Assembly: GCF_900231165.1 (NCBI RefSeq)
Contig: NZ_LT960614.1
Coordinates: 4,604,001-4,668,000 of the forward strand
Origin: Hartmannibacter diazotrophicus
GTDB lineage: Bacteria > Pseudomonadota > Alphaproteobacteria > Rhizobiales > Pleomorphomonadaceae
Reading direction: 5' to 3'
DNA: 64,000 nt
Shown here: in pieces, positions 40,830-50,030 of the stretch
How the letters are laid out: the number at the start of each line of letters is the position of its first letter
How positions within the stretch are numbered: the stretch's first letter is position 1
Made by a program: the position numbers and the translations under genes
Notes under the pieces: model-generated
What the model was told of the DNA's origin: nothing
The model's database searches: none
What the model saw: the letters and a program-made list of their open reading frames with translations, nothing else

Positions 40830-41918
40830 ATGAACCGCCATGCCGACATCTCCAGGCGCAGACACGGCAAGACCGCGTCCACGACGTCCTCCGGCATGGC
40901 CCGCCAGAAAAAGACCCTCAATCTCGCCCTGCAGGGCGGCGGCGCCCACGGCGCGTTCACCTGGGGCGTCCTCGACCGGCTGCTGGACGAGGAGCATCTC
41001 TCCTTCGAGGGCGTTGTCGCCACCAGCGCCGGCGCCATGAACGCAGCCGTCATGGCCTATGGCCTGACCGAGGGGGGACGGCGCGGGGCGCAGGAGGCCC
41101 TTGCCAATTTCTGGCGCCGCGTCAGCAGTGCGGCGGCCTTCGGACCCTTGCAGCCAAGTCTCTTCGATCGGCTGATGGGCACCAAGTCGCTGGAAAATTC
41201 TCCGGCCTTCGTCCTCTTCGATCTGATGACCCGGCTGATGTCGCCCTACCAGTTCAATCCGGCGAACATCAATCCCCTGAAGTCGGTACTGAAGCAGTCC
41301 TTCGATCTCGACGTCGTGAAAAGCGAAAGGTGCCCCCTCAAGCTCAGCATTTGCGCCACCAATGTGCGCACCGGCAAGGTCAAGGTCTTTGCCAACGACG
41401 ATCTCTCTGTCGACGCAATTCTCGCCTCCGCCTGCCTGCCGCTGCTCTTCCAGGCCGTGGAGATCGATGGCGAGGCCTATTGGGACGGCGGCTACATGGG
41501 CAACCCGGCCATCTTCCCGCTCATCTACGGATGCGAGACGCCGGACGTCCTCGTCGTTCACATCAACCCGATCGAGCGGGAGGATATCCCGATGACCGCG
41601 ATGGACATCCTCAATCGGATCAACGAGATCAGCTTCAACTCCTCGCTGATGCGGGAGATGCGTGCGATTGCCTTCGTCAACAGTCTCATCGAAACTCACC
41701 CCACCATGGAGCTTGGGCTCAAGCAGGTCTTCCTGCACGGCATTTCCGACGAAGAGACGATGATGAAGCTCGGCGTTGCAAGCAAGCTGAACGCCGACTG
41801 GACGGCGCTGACGCAGCTTCGCGACAGGGGGCGCCAGAAGGCCGACGAGTGGCTGCGAACGAGCTATGACCGGATTGGCGTGGCCTCCACGGTCGATATC
41901 GCCGCGCGCTACCTCTGA
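40830..41918 (+). CDS. Patatin-like phospholipase family protein
   Basis: A 362-residue patatin-domain protein, an acyl hydrolase family acting on phospholipids. The oxyanion loop is LQGGGAHGAFTWGVLDRLL (about residues 35-50). The nucleophile elbow reads VVATSAGAMNA, so the usual G-x-S-x-G is A-T-S-A-G with the Ser kept. The catalytic Asp is in YWDGGYMGNPA (about 220). A Ser/Asp dyad is therefore complete. There is no signal peptide; the first 25 residues are basic. GGGGGAGG before the ATG at 40830 is preferred to the start at 40791. Confidence 0.88.
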   Translation: MNRHADISRRRHGKTASTTSSGMARQKKTLNLALQGGGAHGAFTWGVLDRLLDEEHLSFEGVVATSAGAMNAAVMAYGLTEGGRRGAQEALANFWRRVSSAAAFGPLQPSLFDRLMGTKSLENSPAFVLFDLMTRLMSPYQFNPANINPLKSVLKQSFDLDVVKSERCPLKLSICATNVRTGKVKVFANDDLSVDAILASACLPLLFQAVEIDGEAYWDGGYMGNPAIFPLIYGCETPDVLVVHINPIEREDIPMTAMDILNRINEISFNSSLMREMRAIAFVNSLIETHPTMELGLKQVFLHGISDEETMMKLGVASKLNADWTALTQLRDRGRQKADEWLRTSYDRIGVASTVDIAARYL

Positions 41919-41982
41919 CACAGGGATTTGGCTGGGGCGACGGTTGAAGACCATCACCCCAGAACCAGGTCGGCGATGCCTC

Positions 41983-43521
41983 TCAGATCCGTGACGACTG
42001 CCCGTAGAACGGCGTGTGCTCTTCGCTGATATAGCCGTCGTAGAAGGCCTTCACGTGGGGGAAGACGCTACGTCCGAGCGTCTGGCGCGCGATCTCCTCC
42101 GCTGTGCGGGGCTTCGCCAGCGTCTGCGCGATTTCCTCCAGCACCGCGTCGCGGTCGATCCTGGTGAAGCGACCGTCTGCATAGACCTTTTCGCCGCCGA
42201 TGAAGACGGCGTCGACCGCATTGGTCTTGGCCCGCTGAACCAGCGCGTCCAGCATCGGAATGTCCGGATCCTGGTAGGGATAGGTCGTCTTCGTCCAGTT
42301 GATCATCACAGCGTCGAACAGGCGTCCCGCCTCAAGCTTGCCGATGGTTTCGCCGAAGGCCGTGGTCTTCGCGCCGCCCTCGGTCGCCATCCGCACCACC
42401 TGGGAACAGGTCGGAACATCGTCGTCCTCCATGCCCGGCACCCGGTGCGCCCGCAGAACCAGCCGCAGTTCCTGAAGCATGTCGCGGTCGTCGTTGATGC
42501 CGGCTTCGTCGAGCCCCATGCCGACGTTGATCCCCTTCGCCTCGAATCGGTTGAGCGGCGCGATGCCCGACCGCAGGCGGAAGTTTGAAGAACAGTTGTG
42601 ACAGACGCAGGTGCCCGTGTGCGCCGCGATCTCGATGTCTTCCTCGTTGAGCCAGACACCGTGGCCCAGCGTCATGCGCGGGCTGAGCAAGCCGAGGTCG
42701 TAGAGATGGCGAACCGCCGTCTTGCCGCTGCGCCGCTTGGCATATTCCTTCTGGTAGGCGGTCTCCAGCAGGTGCATGTGCATCGGCGAGCCGGTGGCCT
42801 TCGATTTCTTCTCGATCTCCAGCAGGCCATCGTCGCTGACCCAGTGCAGATTGGCCGGCGCAAGCTGGATGCGTGTCAGACGCTCGCCGCCATTCTCCGC
42901 GCTCAGCACGTCGTAGAGACGCAGGAAGTCCTCGAACGGCATCGCCTGCGATTTGAGATAGGCCGCAAGCTCCTCGCCCAGCGGCTTCGGCAGGCGCGCG
43001 CAGAAGGCGGCGTCGTCCTCGTAGACCAGCCGGTTCTGCTCGCGCACCGCATAGCAATAGGAGGCGCGCATGCCGATCGCGCGATAGGCGTCGAGCACCT
43101 TCGTCGCCGCCCCGTGAATGACGTCGAAGCCGCCGGGCATCCAGCCGTGGATATGCTGCACCGTCGTCACGCCGGAGGCGATCATTTCGAAGGCCGAATA
43201 AAGCGTATCGAGATAAAGGTCGATCTTGCGGCCCGGAATGCGGCTCGCGAACCAGAGTTCCAGCGCGTAGTCAGGCGAGCCGAGTTGCAGGGGCGTCAGG
43301 CCGACGTGATGGTGGCTGTTGACGAAGCCCGGCAGCATGGCGTGATCGCGGAAGACCTCCACCGCCGCCTCGGGGCTCAGCGCCTTCATCTCGGCGAGCG
43401 TGCCGACGGCCACGATCTCGCCGTCGCGCGACAGCACGGCGCCGTCGTCGATGACATTTGGCGTATGGCGGTCGGCGATGCCGGTAACGACCCAGCGGGC
43501 CTGAACGATCAGATCTGTCAT
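41983..43521 (-). CDS. Amidohydrolase, TrzA/AtzA/8-oxoguanine deaminase-like
   Basis: A 512-residue metal-dependent hydrolase of the amidohydrolase superfamily. Metal ligands are visible as FVNSHHHVGLTP (H-x-H after strand 1), HMHLLETAY (His and the Glu), LGHGVWLNEEDI (His) and MGLDEAGINDD (Asp). Family members deaminate or dechlorinate N-heterocycles such as purines, cytosine derivatives and triazines. It is longer than most by an extended C-terminal helix region. AAGGAACAAGAAAC precedes the ATG at 43521, which overlaps the stop of the nitrilase gene (ATGA). The operon with an ABC importer suggests uptake and stepwise deamination of a nitrogenous compound. Confidence 0.87.
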   Translation of the reverse strand: MTDLIVQARWVVTGIADRHTPNVIDDGAVLSRDGEIVAVGTLAEMKALSPEAAVEVFRDHAMLPGFVNSHHHVGLTPLQLGSPDYALELWFASRIPGRKIDLYLDTLYSAFEMIASGVTTVQHIHGWMPGGFDVIHGAATKVLDAYRAIGMRASYCYAVREQNRLVYEDDAAFCARLPKPLGEELAAYLKSQAMPFEDFLRLYDVLSAENGGERLTRIQLAPANLHWVSDDGLLEIEKKSKATGSPMHMHLLETAYQKEYAKRRSGKTAVRHLYDLGLLSPRMTLGHGVWLNEEDIEIAAHTGTCVCHNCSSNFRLRSGIAPLNRFEAKGINVGMGLDEAGINDDRDMLQELRLVLRAHRVPGMEDDDVPTCSQVVRMATEGGAKTTAFGETIGKLEAGRLFDAVMINWTKTTYPYQDPDIPMLDALVQRAKTNAVDAVFIGGEKVYADGRFTRIDRDAVLEEIAQTLAKPRTAEEIARQTLGRSVFPHVKAFYDGYISEEHTPFYGQSSRI

Positions 43522-44378
43522 GTTTCTTGTTCCTTGTGAGAGCATTGACCGAATGAGGGAAGACGCAGGCGCGCGGCTGTGGGATTGAAGGCGCGCGCCC
43601 GTTCAAGGTCCTGTTTGATGATCGTGGCGAGGACGGAGCCGCCCGCCGGCGCTTGCGACAGCACCGCGCCATCGGGGCCGACGACGAGCGTTTCGCCGTC
43701 GTGGCGGACGGCATGTCCGGTCAGCGTTTCGGTCCCGAAGCGCGACGCGGCAATGGCGTAGACCGCATTCGCCCGGGCATGGGTGCGCAGTTCCGCCGCG
43801 AAGAGGCCGTCCGGATCGCCATCGGCCGGTCCGCCAACGAGAACCGCGACCACCTCCGCCCCGCCGGATGCCGCAAGGCGCCAGCATTCGGGAAACCGGC
43901 GGTCGTAACAGATGACGACGGCAAGCCGGATGCCGGCGATCTCCACAATGCCAACTTCGGGCGGGCCGGGAGAGAAGTGATCGCCCTCTCCGAAAGCTCC
44001 GCTGGCGGCTGGCGGCAGGTGGATCTTGGTCCCGGCGACCTCCGGCTTGCTACCGGGACGCACGAGAACGGCCGCGTTGAGCGGCAGGCCGGAACCCGCT
44101 TCGAGCGCCATGCCGAAGAGCAGCGCGACGCCGGTCTCGTTCGAAAGCCTCTCGGCCCAGCGGACCGTCGGCCCGTCGAGCGGCTCGGCAAGATGACGCC
44201 AGCGGATCGGATCGTCGCCCGCCACATAGGGCCGCGCGAACAGCTCCGGCAGGATGACGACATCCGCCCCGCGCCGTGAAAGCTCCGCGACGGTAACGGT
44301 GACCGTATCCGGAAGAGACGGACCGCTCCCGTCCGCGGGGCCGACCGACACCGCGCCAATGCACACCTGATCATCCAT
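43518..44378 (-). CDS. Carbon-nitrogen hydrolase (nitrilase superfamily)
   Basis: A 286-residue amidase/nitrilase-fold enzyme. The Glu-Lys-Cys triad is seen as VILPELFARPY, AGTKIHLPP and VVICYDRRFPEC. Members hydrolyse amides, carbamoyl groups or nitriles, releasing ammonia. This would fit after ring opening by the amidohydrolase encoded next. The ATG at 44378 falls eleven bases after the ABC ATPase stop; a start at 44426 would run into that gene. The natural substrate is unknown. Confidence 0.88.
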   Translation of the reverse strand: MDDQVCIGAVSVGPADGSGPSLPDTVTVTVAELSRRGADVVILPELFARPYVAGDDPIRWRHLAEPLDGPTVRWAERLSNETGVALLFGMALEAGSGLPLNAAVLVRPGSKPEVAGTKIHLPPAASGAFGEGDHFSPGPPEVGIVEIAGIRLAVVICYDRRFPECWRLAASGGAEVVAVLVGGPADGDPDGLFAAELRTHARANAVYAIAASRFGTETLTGHAVRHDGETLVVGPDGAVLSQAPAGGSVLATIIKQDLERARAFNPTAARLRLPSFGQCSHKEQET

Positions 44379-44388
44379 CGCGAGTGCC

Positions 44389-45174
44389 TCAGGCCTCCTG
44401 CTCGGCGAAGGCGCGGTCGACTTCATCGGCGAGAAGATCCATGAACTGGTCGCGCAGTTCGTGGTAGCGCGGATCGCGCGTCGGCCGTGGTCGTGGCAGG
44501 TCGATCGGAATAATCGTCTTCACCTGGCCCGGACGGGCCGTGAAGACGACCACCCGGTCGGCAAGCGCGATCGCCTCGTCGATGGAGTGGGTCACCAGCA
44601 CGATGGACGCGCCACTATCCCGCCAAAGCTGCAGCAGGAAGTCCTGCATCTTGGCGCGGGTCTGGACGTCGAGCGCCGCGAAGGGCTCATCCATCATCAG
44701 GATCTCGGGCCGCAGCGCCAACGCCCGTGCACAGGCCGCCCGCTGGCGCATGCCGCCGGAGAGTTCGTCCGGCTTCTTCTCCAGCATGTCGCCAAGACCG
44801 ACCGAGCGCAGGATTTCCGCCGCAGCCGCCCGCCGCGACGCCGTGCTCTGGCCCTTGATGGAAAGGCCGAAGGCGACGTTGTCGAGGATCGTCAGCCAGG
44901 GAAAGAGCGAAGCCTCCTGGAAGATGAGCCCGCGCTCGGCCGACGGCCCGGTGATCGGCTTGCCATGCTGCTCGATGGCGCCGGAGGAAATCTCCTCAAG
45001 TCCGGCGATCATGTAGAGCAGCGAGGACTTGCCGCAGCCGGAGGGCCCGAGGAAGACCACGAACTCGCCGGGTGCGATGTCGAGCGAGAAGTTGCGGAGC
45101 GCCTCGACCGGGGGGCGGCCTTCCGGACGCCAGACTTTCGAGACATTCCTGAGGCTGAGGGCGGCCGCGCTCAT
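44389..45174 (-). CDS. ABC importer ATPase, nitrate/sulfonate/pyrimidine type
   Basis: A 261-residue ABC ATPase of the SsuB/TauB/NrtD group. Walker A is GPSGCGKSS, the Q-loop GLIFQEASLFPWL, the signature LSGGMRQR and Walker B EILMMDEPFAALD; the switch His is in VLVTHSIDEA. The start at 45174 is used because GGAGGGG lies upstream and the codon overlaps the permease stop (ATGA). It powers the importer formed with the permease and the binding protein upstream. Confidence 0.94.
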   Translation of the reverse strand: MSAAALSLRNVSKVWRPEGRPPVEALRNFSLDIAPGEFVVFLGPSGCGKSSLLYMIAGLEEISSGAIEQHGKPITGPSAERGLIFQEASLFPWLTILDNVAFGLSIKGQSTASRRAAAAEILRSVGLGDMLEKKPDELSGGMRQRAACARALALRPEILMMDEPFAALDVQTRAKMQDFLLQLWRDSGASIVLVTHSIDEAIALADRVVVFTARPGQVKTIIPIDLPRPRPTRDPRYHELRDQFMDLLADEVDRAFAEQEA

Positions 45175-46070
45175 CGGGCCCCTCCCCCGTTCGGCGCCAC
45201 CCACCAGAGCAGCTTTTTCTGCACCTGGCGCAGGGCGAAATCGAAGCTGAAGCCGAGCAGGCCGATAATCGCCATGGTGAAGAAGACGAGCTTGGAGTTG
45301 AAGGTCGCCCGCGCCATGGAGGTGATCTGGCCAAGTCCGGAACCAACGCCAACGGCTTCGGCGATCAGCACCACCATCCACGCGGCAAAGAGATTGAGCC
45401 GCAGCGTCAGGAAGAGAGAGGGCAGGATCGCCGGCAGGACAACGCGCCAGAAGGTCTGGCGCTGGCTCGCGCCCATGATCCGCGCGACGTGGATGTAGTT
45501 CTTCGGCACGCTCTCGATCTGCGAGACTGTCGAGAGCACGATGGCGAAATAGACAGTGATGACCACGAGGAAGACCGCCGGCACGTCGCCGATGCCGAAG
45601 ACGAAGATCGCCACCGGCAGCCAGGCGACGGGAGAGATCGGCGCCAGCAGCAGGATCGTCGGCAGGAGAAGATTGCGGGCAATCGCGAAATAGTGGATCG
45701 CCGCACCGGTCGCGACGCCGGCGGTAAAACCGATGACAAGGCCGAGCACGACGCGCATGGTCGTCCAGCCCATGGTGAGCAGCAGCGCGCCGATGCCCCC
45801 GCCGCTGCTGCGGCTGCCGATCGTGTTGTCATAGGCGAAGAAGGCCAGCGTGCCGGGGATGTCCTGCAGAAACAGGTGTGGAGGCGGCAGCAGCAGCGGA
45901 TTGGCATAGCCAAGCGCCCAGAGCAGTTCCCAAAGGCCGGCAAAGAGGCCGACAGAGGCGATGCTCCAGAAAACGCCCTTGATGCGCGCCTTGGTGGATT
46001 TGGACAGGTCTTTGGGCCAGGACAGCGCGCGCTGAACGCCCTTGACCGGGATGTCGCCGCTCATGGCCAT
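45171..46070 (-). CDS. ABC importer permease, SsuC/TauC type
   Basis: A 299-residue membrane protein with about six to seven helices. The EAA-type loop that contacts the ATPase is around VARIMGASQRQTFWRVVLPA, followed by AWMVVLIAEAVGVGSGLGQ, both typical of SsuC/TauC/NrtB permeases. The first 30 residues are polar and cytoplasmic. GGGAG is five bases before the ATG. It is the second gene of the binding protein-permease-ATPase-nitrilase-amidohydrolase operon. Confidence 0.93.
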   Translation of the reverse strand: MAMSGDIPVKGVQRALSWPKDLSKSTKARIKGVFWSIASVGLFAGLWELLWALGYANPLLLPPPHLFLQDIPGTLAFFAYDNTIGSRSSGGGIGALLLTMGWTTMRVVLGLVIGFTAGVATGAAIHYFAIARNLLLPTILLLAPISPVAWLPVAIFVFGIGDVPAVFLVVITVYFAIVLSTVSQIESVPKNYIHVARIMGASQRQTFWRVVLPAILPSLFLTLRLNLFAAWMVVLIAEAVGVGSGLGQITSMARATFNSKLVFFTMAIIGLLGFSFDFALRQVQKKLLWWVAPNGGGAR

Positions 46071-46155
46071 GGCTGCTCCCGAGGTCTCGATGGTGGTTAC
46101 CGGGGTGAGACGAGCGCCCGCAGCGACGAAGTCGCCGGCGGGCGCTGCGGAAGCA

Positions 46156-47211
46156 TCAGGCGGCGGACTTCAGCTGAAGCGACGCATAAAGCTCCTGGTT
46201 TTCGGCGATGACCGCCTCGAGCAGCGACCAGTCGAAGGCGCCGTCGTCCGGCAGCTTCTTGACGTAGCCGAGTTCCATCATGGACTGGCCGCGATCGATG
46301 ATGAACTGGGTCTGGTTGCGCTGATCGGCCATCAGCGGCTGCTTGGACTGCGCGTTCTCGGCCGCCTCCATGGAGGTCTTGTAGTAAAGGCCGACCATCT
46401 CATTGAGCGCCGCCTGGCGATCGGTCTCCGCCTGGTGCTGGGCGACGAGAAGGGCCTTGATCACGGCCTTCACGGCGGCGGGATTCTCCTCGATCAGGGG
46501 GGTGCGGGCGGCGAGCACGCAGTCCGAATAGTTCGCGCCGTAGACGTCGCTGCCGTCGGACAGGATCTTCGCGCCGGGCCGGCTGCGCACGCATTCCGTC
46601 GCATAGGGCTCGATATGGCAGATGGCGTCGAGCGCGCCGGCGATGAAGGCCTGCGCGAGTTCGGGCGAGGTGTTGAGATACTTGATGTCGACGTCGCCGA
46701 AGGTGAAGCCGGCCTTCTTCAGATAGTCGTAGGGCAGCACTTCGAGCGTGTCGGCCTGGAAGGTGCCGAGCGTCTTGCCCTTCAGGTCCTCGGCCGAATT
46801 GATGCCCTCGCGCGCCACGATGATGCAGCCGCCGACACCGCCGCCGGCGATGATCTTCACCGGGGCGCCGGCATCGTAGAGCGTCATGAAATTCGAATAG
46901 GGGATCATCGACATGTCGACGAGGCCGGCGCCGAACATCGTGGTGATCTCGGTGTTCGACGGCGTCACGACGAATTCGATCTCGACCCCGTCGGCCGCGG
47001 CCAGATGGCGCTCCTTGGCGAGGAAGATGCCCATGTTGCAGAAGCCGGTCCCGTGCGTTGCCTTCACGGTCGTCGCGGCGAAGGCGGGCTTCGGGCTCAG
47101 CAGCGCGGCCAGATGGGCGGGCAACGCAAGGGCCGTCGTTCCGGCGGCAGTGGTCTTCAGAAAATTGCGACGATTGAAGCGCTTGTAGAAAGTTCCGTCA
47201 CGATCGCACAT
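46156..47211 (-). CDS. ABC importer substrate-binding protein, SsuA/NrtA type
   Basis: A 351-residue binding protein. The N-terminus carries a Tat-type signal, RRNFLKTTAAGTTALALPA, with cleavage near KPAFAA. The mature part has the two-lobed SsuA/THI5-like fold: GIFLAKERHLAAADGVEIE, then LKGKTLGTFQADT and FIAGALDAICHIEPYA. The frame runs another 380 codons upstream, but GGAGGAACC before the ATG at 47211 and the signal peptide fix the start. Tat export of a binding protein suggests folding before transport. Ligands of this family include sulfonates, nitrate and pyrimidines; here the ligand is unknown. Confidence 0.9.
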   Translation of the reverse strand: MCDRDGTFYKRFNRRNFLKTTAAGTTALALPAHLAALLSPKPAFAATTVKATHGTGFCNMGIFLAKERHLAAADGVEIEFVVTPSNTEITTMFGAGLVDMSMIPYSNFMTLYDAGAPVKIIAGGGVGGCIIVAREGINSAEDLKGKTLGTFQADTLEVLPYDYLKKAGFTFGDVDIKYLNTSPELAQAFIAGALDAICHIEPYATECVRSRPGAKILSDGSDVYGANYSDCVLAARTPLIEENPAAVKAVIKALLVAQHQAETDRQAALNEMVGLYYKTSMEAAENAQSKQPLMADQRNQTQFIIDRGQSMMELGYVKKLPDDGAFDWSLLEAVIAENQELYASLQLKSAA

Positions 47212-47838
47212 GGTTCCTCCAGTCGAAGACTGTGCGGACCCGAACAGGCTGGCGATAGGCATCCGGCAAAAAGGTGCAGGCGAAAGCCAAGGGAGGCCGA
47301 TAAGTCCATCGCAAATCCAGCCTCTGTTCGGAGTCCAGAACGATGGGCACGCCAACCCGGAAGAGCGTGGTAACTCTGCGCTGCCAAATGACCAGCAAAG
47401 CACGTGCCACTTGCTCGGGCGGCTTGATTCGGCGAACGATCCTCCCTTCGCCTCCGAGGTGGATCGGAAGGAGGCACCGATTTGGCCAAGGATTAATCGA
47501 AGGCATGCCCAATTTTCAGACATAGCCTTGATCGATGCATCCTGGCCGGCGGTCATGATCGCCGGTTCTCGCGGGGCGGAATTTTCCTGGAAGGGTCCCA
47601 GAGAACGAAACCCTGCTCCTGCCGGTTGAGACGTCGGGGAGCCGCCTGCGAAAGCCGATGCGATGCTCTGACAGTCGCATGCCTTGTCGCCAACGCCGAA
47701 ATGCCGAACCGCAGCACCCCCTGAAACGGCCCTAAGTCCCTCGGATCGAGCCATCTTCCCGGGATGATCCCCGGTCGCAAACCCGGCTCTGCCGATTGGG
47801 AATTGCTCTTGCTGCGCACCGATGCTAATTGATTCTGC
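47212..47838. other. Gene-free spacer between importer operon and copper cluster
   Basis: 627 bases between divergent transcription units. Open frames on both strands look like chance frames in GC-rich DNA. Promoters for the importer operon and the 47839 gene must lie here, but no clear operator was recognised. Confidence 0.55.
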
Positions 47839-48246
47839 ATGCAAACCGTGCTTCGCGAACTCCTTGGCAAGATCGTCCTGGTCTTCCAACTGGCGATCGT
47901 CGTTTCGCTGGTGGGGTACCCCATCGCGAACGCCGGCGCAGCCTTGCACGAAGCCGGATTTGCCGTTCAGCCGGTACAGAGCATCGTCCAGGACGGTCAT
48001 GATCATGCTCACGGCGAAGCCGCCATCGCGGTTGACGATGATGCGGCCGCGGCACAGTCCCCGGAGGACTGTGATCGGGGCGAAAACCAGCGCTCCGATT
48101 GCTGCGGCGATTTCTGTTTCGGTATCGATGTCGCCATGACTGAGACGGATGCTGGAATGCTGCGCCGGTCGTCGATCCGGTTCCGGTTCGACGACAGCAA
48201 GGCGCTGGGCCACGCTCCGCTTCTGAACAGGCCCCCCAAAATCTGA
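47839..48246 (+). CDS. Small exported Cys/His-containing protein of the copper cluster
   Basis: A 135-residue protein. A hydrophobic N-terminus (about residues 8-33, VLVFQLAIVVSLVGYPIANAG) acts as signal or anchor. The rest is acidic, with DGHDHAHGEA and a cysteine cluster CDRGENQRSDCCGDFCFG that could bind Cu. It recalls small DUF2946-like proteins often found beside copper genes, but the match is weak. RBS is poor. It lies upstream of the lipoprotein, TolC-like protein and multicopper oxidase genes. Confidence 0.6.
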   Translation: MQTVLRELLGKIVLVFQLAIVVSLVGYPIANAGAALHEAGFAVQPVQSIVQDGHDHAHGEAAIAVDDDAAAAQSPEDCDRGENQRSDCCGDFCFGIDVAMTETDAGMLRRSSIRFRFDDSKALGHAPLLNRPPKI

Positions 48247-48329
48247 ACAGGTGCTTCTGCCGTCAGGCAAGAACGCGCACGGCCGGATGATGTCCGCCGC
48301 GCCTTTGCAGTACCTATTCGGATTTCTCA

Positions 48330-48554
48330 ATGAACAAAATCTGTGCCTTGATCGCACTGCCCATCATCTTGGGCGGCTGCGGCGCCAGTGCGCCTGTCGT
48401 TCTTGACGGGACAGATCCTTCAGACCCCGCCAGCGGCATCCGGCCGTTGCGATATGCAAGCCCCGTTTCCGGCTATGTGCACCGTGTTCCGGTCGACCCC
48501 AATCCATGGCGCGGTCAGAACGATGCGCAGCGACCGCAGGGAGACGGCTCATGA
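48330..48554 (+). CDS. Small lipoprotein
   Basis: A 74-residue protein with a lipoprotein signal: MNKICALIALPIILGGCG, where the lipobox L-G-G-C places the lipidated Cys at residue 17. The mature part is about 58 residues, Pro- and Asp-rich, without a known domain (PVSGYVHRVPVDPNPW). Such small lipoproteins commonly precede TolC-type genes in copper clusters. Its stop overlaps the start of the TolC-like gene. Confidence 0.75.
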   Translation: MNKICALIALPIILGGCGASAPVVLDGTDPSDPASGIRPLRYASPVSGYVHRVPVDPNPWRGQNDAQRPQGDGS

Positions 48555-50017
48555 TGGCCGCTCGCATGCGTCTGGCGCTCGTCGCACTGGCATCGCCTTT
48601 CCTCCTCACCGGCTGCATCTCGGCAAGCGAATACGCCTCGGCGGATGCCGGCTTCTTCCACGTGTCGCGGCAGACCGCGAACGCGACGGGAAAGCAGACG
48701 GTCTGGATCCAGAGTCGCGAGGAGGCACAGGTCATATCGGGGCGCGTCAAGGCGCTGATGGATCGAAAGACCATCGACGTCGAGACCGCGGTTCAGGTCG
48801 CCCTGCTCAACAACAAGGGGCTTCAGGCGTCCTATGCCGACCTCGGCTCATCGGCGGCCGATGCCTGGCAGTCGACGATGCTGGTCAATCCCAAGGTCGG
48901 CATCGGCTTGACCGGGATCGGAACGCCGGGCCTTGAAGCCTTCAAGTCGGTCGAGGGCGTGATTGCCAGCAATCTCCTGGCGTTTGCGACCCGCAAGCAG
49001 ACGGCCGAGATTGCCGATGCCTCGTTTTGGAAGGCGCAACGCGCAGCCGCTCTCCAGACCCTGCAACTCGCGGCGGAAACGCGGCGCGCCTGGATCGAGG
49101 CGGTCGCGGCATGGGAAACTGTCGCGCAGTTGAACAAAGCCCTTGAAACCGCCGATGCGGCCTCGGAACTGGCGCAAAAACTCGGCGAGGCCGGATCGCT
49201 GACGAAGGCCGGTCAGGCCAGAGAGCACGTCTTCCATGCCGAACTCGCCGCGCAGGCGGCAAAGGCCAGACTGGAAGCGCGCCTTGCCAAGGAAAGGCTG
49301 ACCCGCCTCATGGGCCTTTGGGGCGCCGATATCGACTACCGGATACCGAATAGCCTGCCCCGCCTGCCAAAGAGGCTGATGAAGCGCGACCTCATCGAGC
49401 GCGAGGCCCTGCAAAAGCGCATCGACCTCCAGATGGCAAAGCTGGACCTTGAGGCAACGGCCAGATCCTACCGGCTGACGAAGGCCACACGCTTCGTCAC
49501 CGATCTCGAACTCCTCACCGGCTTTGAAACCGAACGCGACCGTGAGGACCACGGGGTGGAAACGAGGACGACCGGTGACGTCGAACTCGAGTTCGTCATT
49601 CCCATTTTCGATTCAGGGCGCGCGCGCCTTCGCAAATCGGAAGTGGCCTACATGCGGGCGGCGAACCTTCTTGCCGAGAAGGCGGTCAACATCCGCTCCG
49701 AGGCGCGTTCCGCCTATCAGGCCTACCGGTCGACGAACGACATCGCACGCCACTACCTCAACAGCGTCGTGCCCCTTCGATCGAAGATCGAGGAGGAATC
49801 GCTCCTCACCTACAACGGCATGATCACCAACACCTTCGAACTGCTCGCCGACAGCCGCGACCGGGTGAATTCCACCCTCATGGCCGTCAACGCGAAGCGG
49901 GATTTCTGGCTCGCCGAAGCCGATCTCCTGCCCGCCGTCTATGGCGGCGGAGCGGGAGCCGTGTCAGCGGGAGCGGAGGTCGCAGTCGCCGGCGGCGACA
50001 GCGGCGGCGGTCATTGA
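48551..50017 (+). CDS. TolC-family outer-membrane lipoprotein (CusC-like)
   Basis: A 488-residue outer-membrane efflux protein. The signal LALVALASPFLLTGC ends in a lipobox Cys, as in CusC/OprM-type factors. Two long alpha-hairpin halves follow (about residues 70-270 and 300-460), with VALLNNKGLQASYADLG and EFVIPIFDSGRARL marking the repeats. The C-terminus is Gly/Ala-rich. GGGAGACGGCTC precedes the ATG, which overlaps the previous stop. No RND pump or membrane-fusion gene is adjacent, so it must pair with inner-membrane parts elsewhere, or even with the type I exporter at 28.5 kb. Confidence 0.88.
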   Translation: MMAARMRLALVALASPFLLTGCISASEYASADAGFFHVSRQTANATGKQTVWIQSREEAQVISGRVKALMDRKTIDVETAVQVALLNNKGLQASYADLGSSAADAWQSTMLVNPKVGIGLTGIGTPGLEAFKSVEGVIASNLLAFATRKQTAEIADASFWKAQRAAALQTLQLAAETRRAWIEAVAAWETVAQLNKALETADAASELAQKLGEAGSLTKAGQAREHVFHAELAAQAAKARLEARLAKERLTRLMGLWGADIDYRIPNSLPRLPKRLMKRDLIEREALQKRIDLQMAKLDLEATARSYRLTKATRFVTDLELLTGFETERDREDHGVETRTTGDVELEFVIPIFDSGRARLRKSEVAYMRAANLLAEKAVNIRSEARSAYQAYRSTNDIARHYLNSVVPLRSKIEEESLLTYNGMITNTFELLADSRDRVNSTLMAVNAKRDFWLAEADLLPAVYGGGAGAVSAGAEVAVAGGDSGGGH

Positions 50018-50030
50018 AAGGAAACCAACG

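Noticed and set aside
47157-47924. Minus-strand frames upstream of the importer binding protein, possible transposase remnants
   Set aside because: No DDE or other transposase motif and no terminal repeats found; better explained as non-coding spacer.
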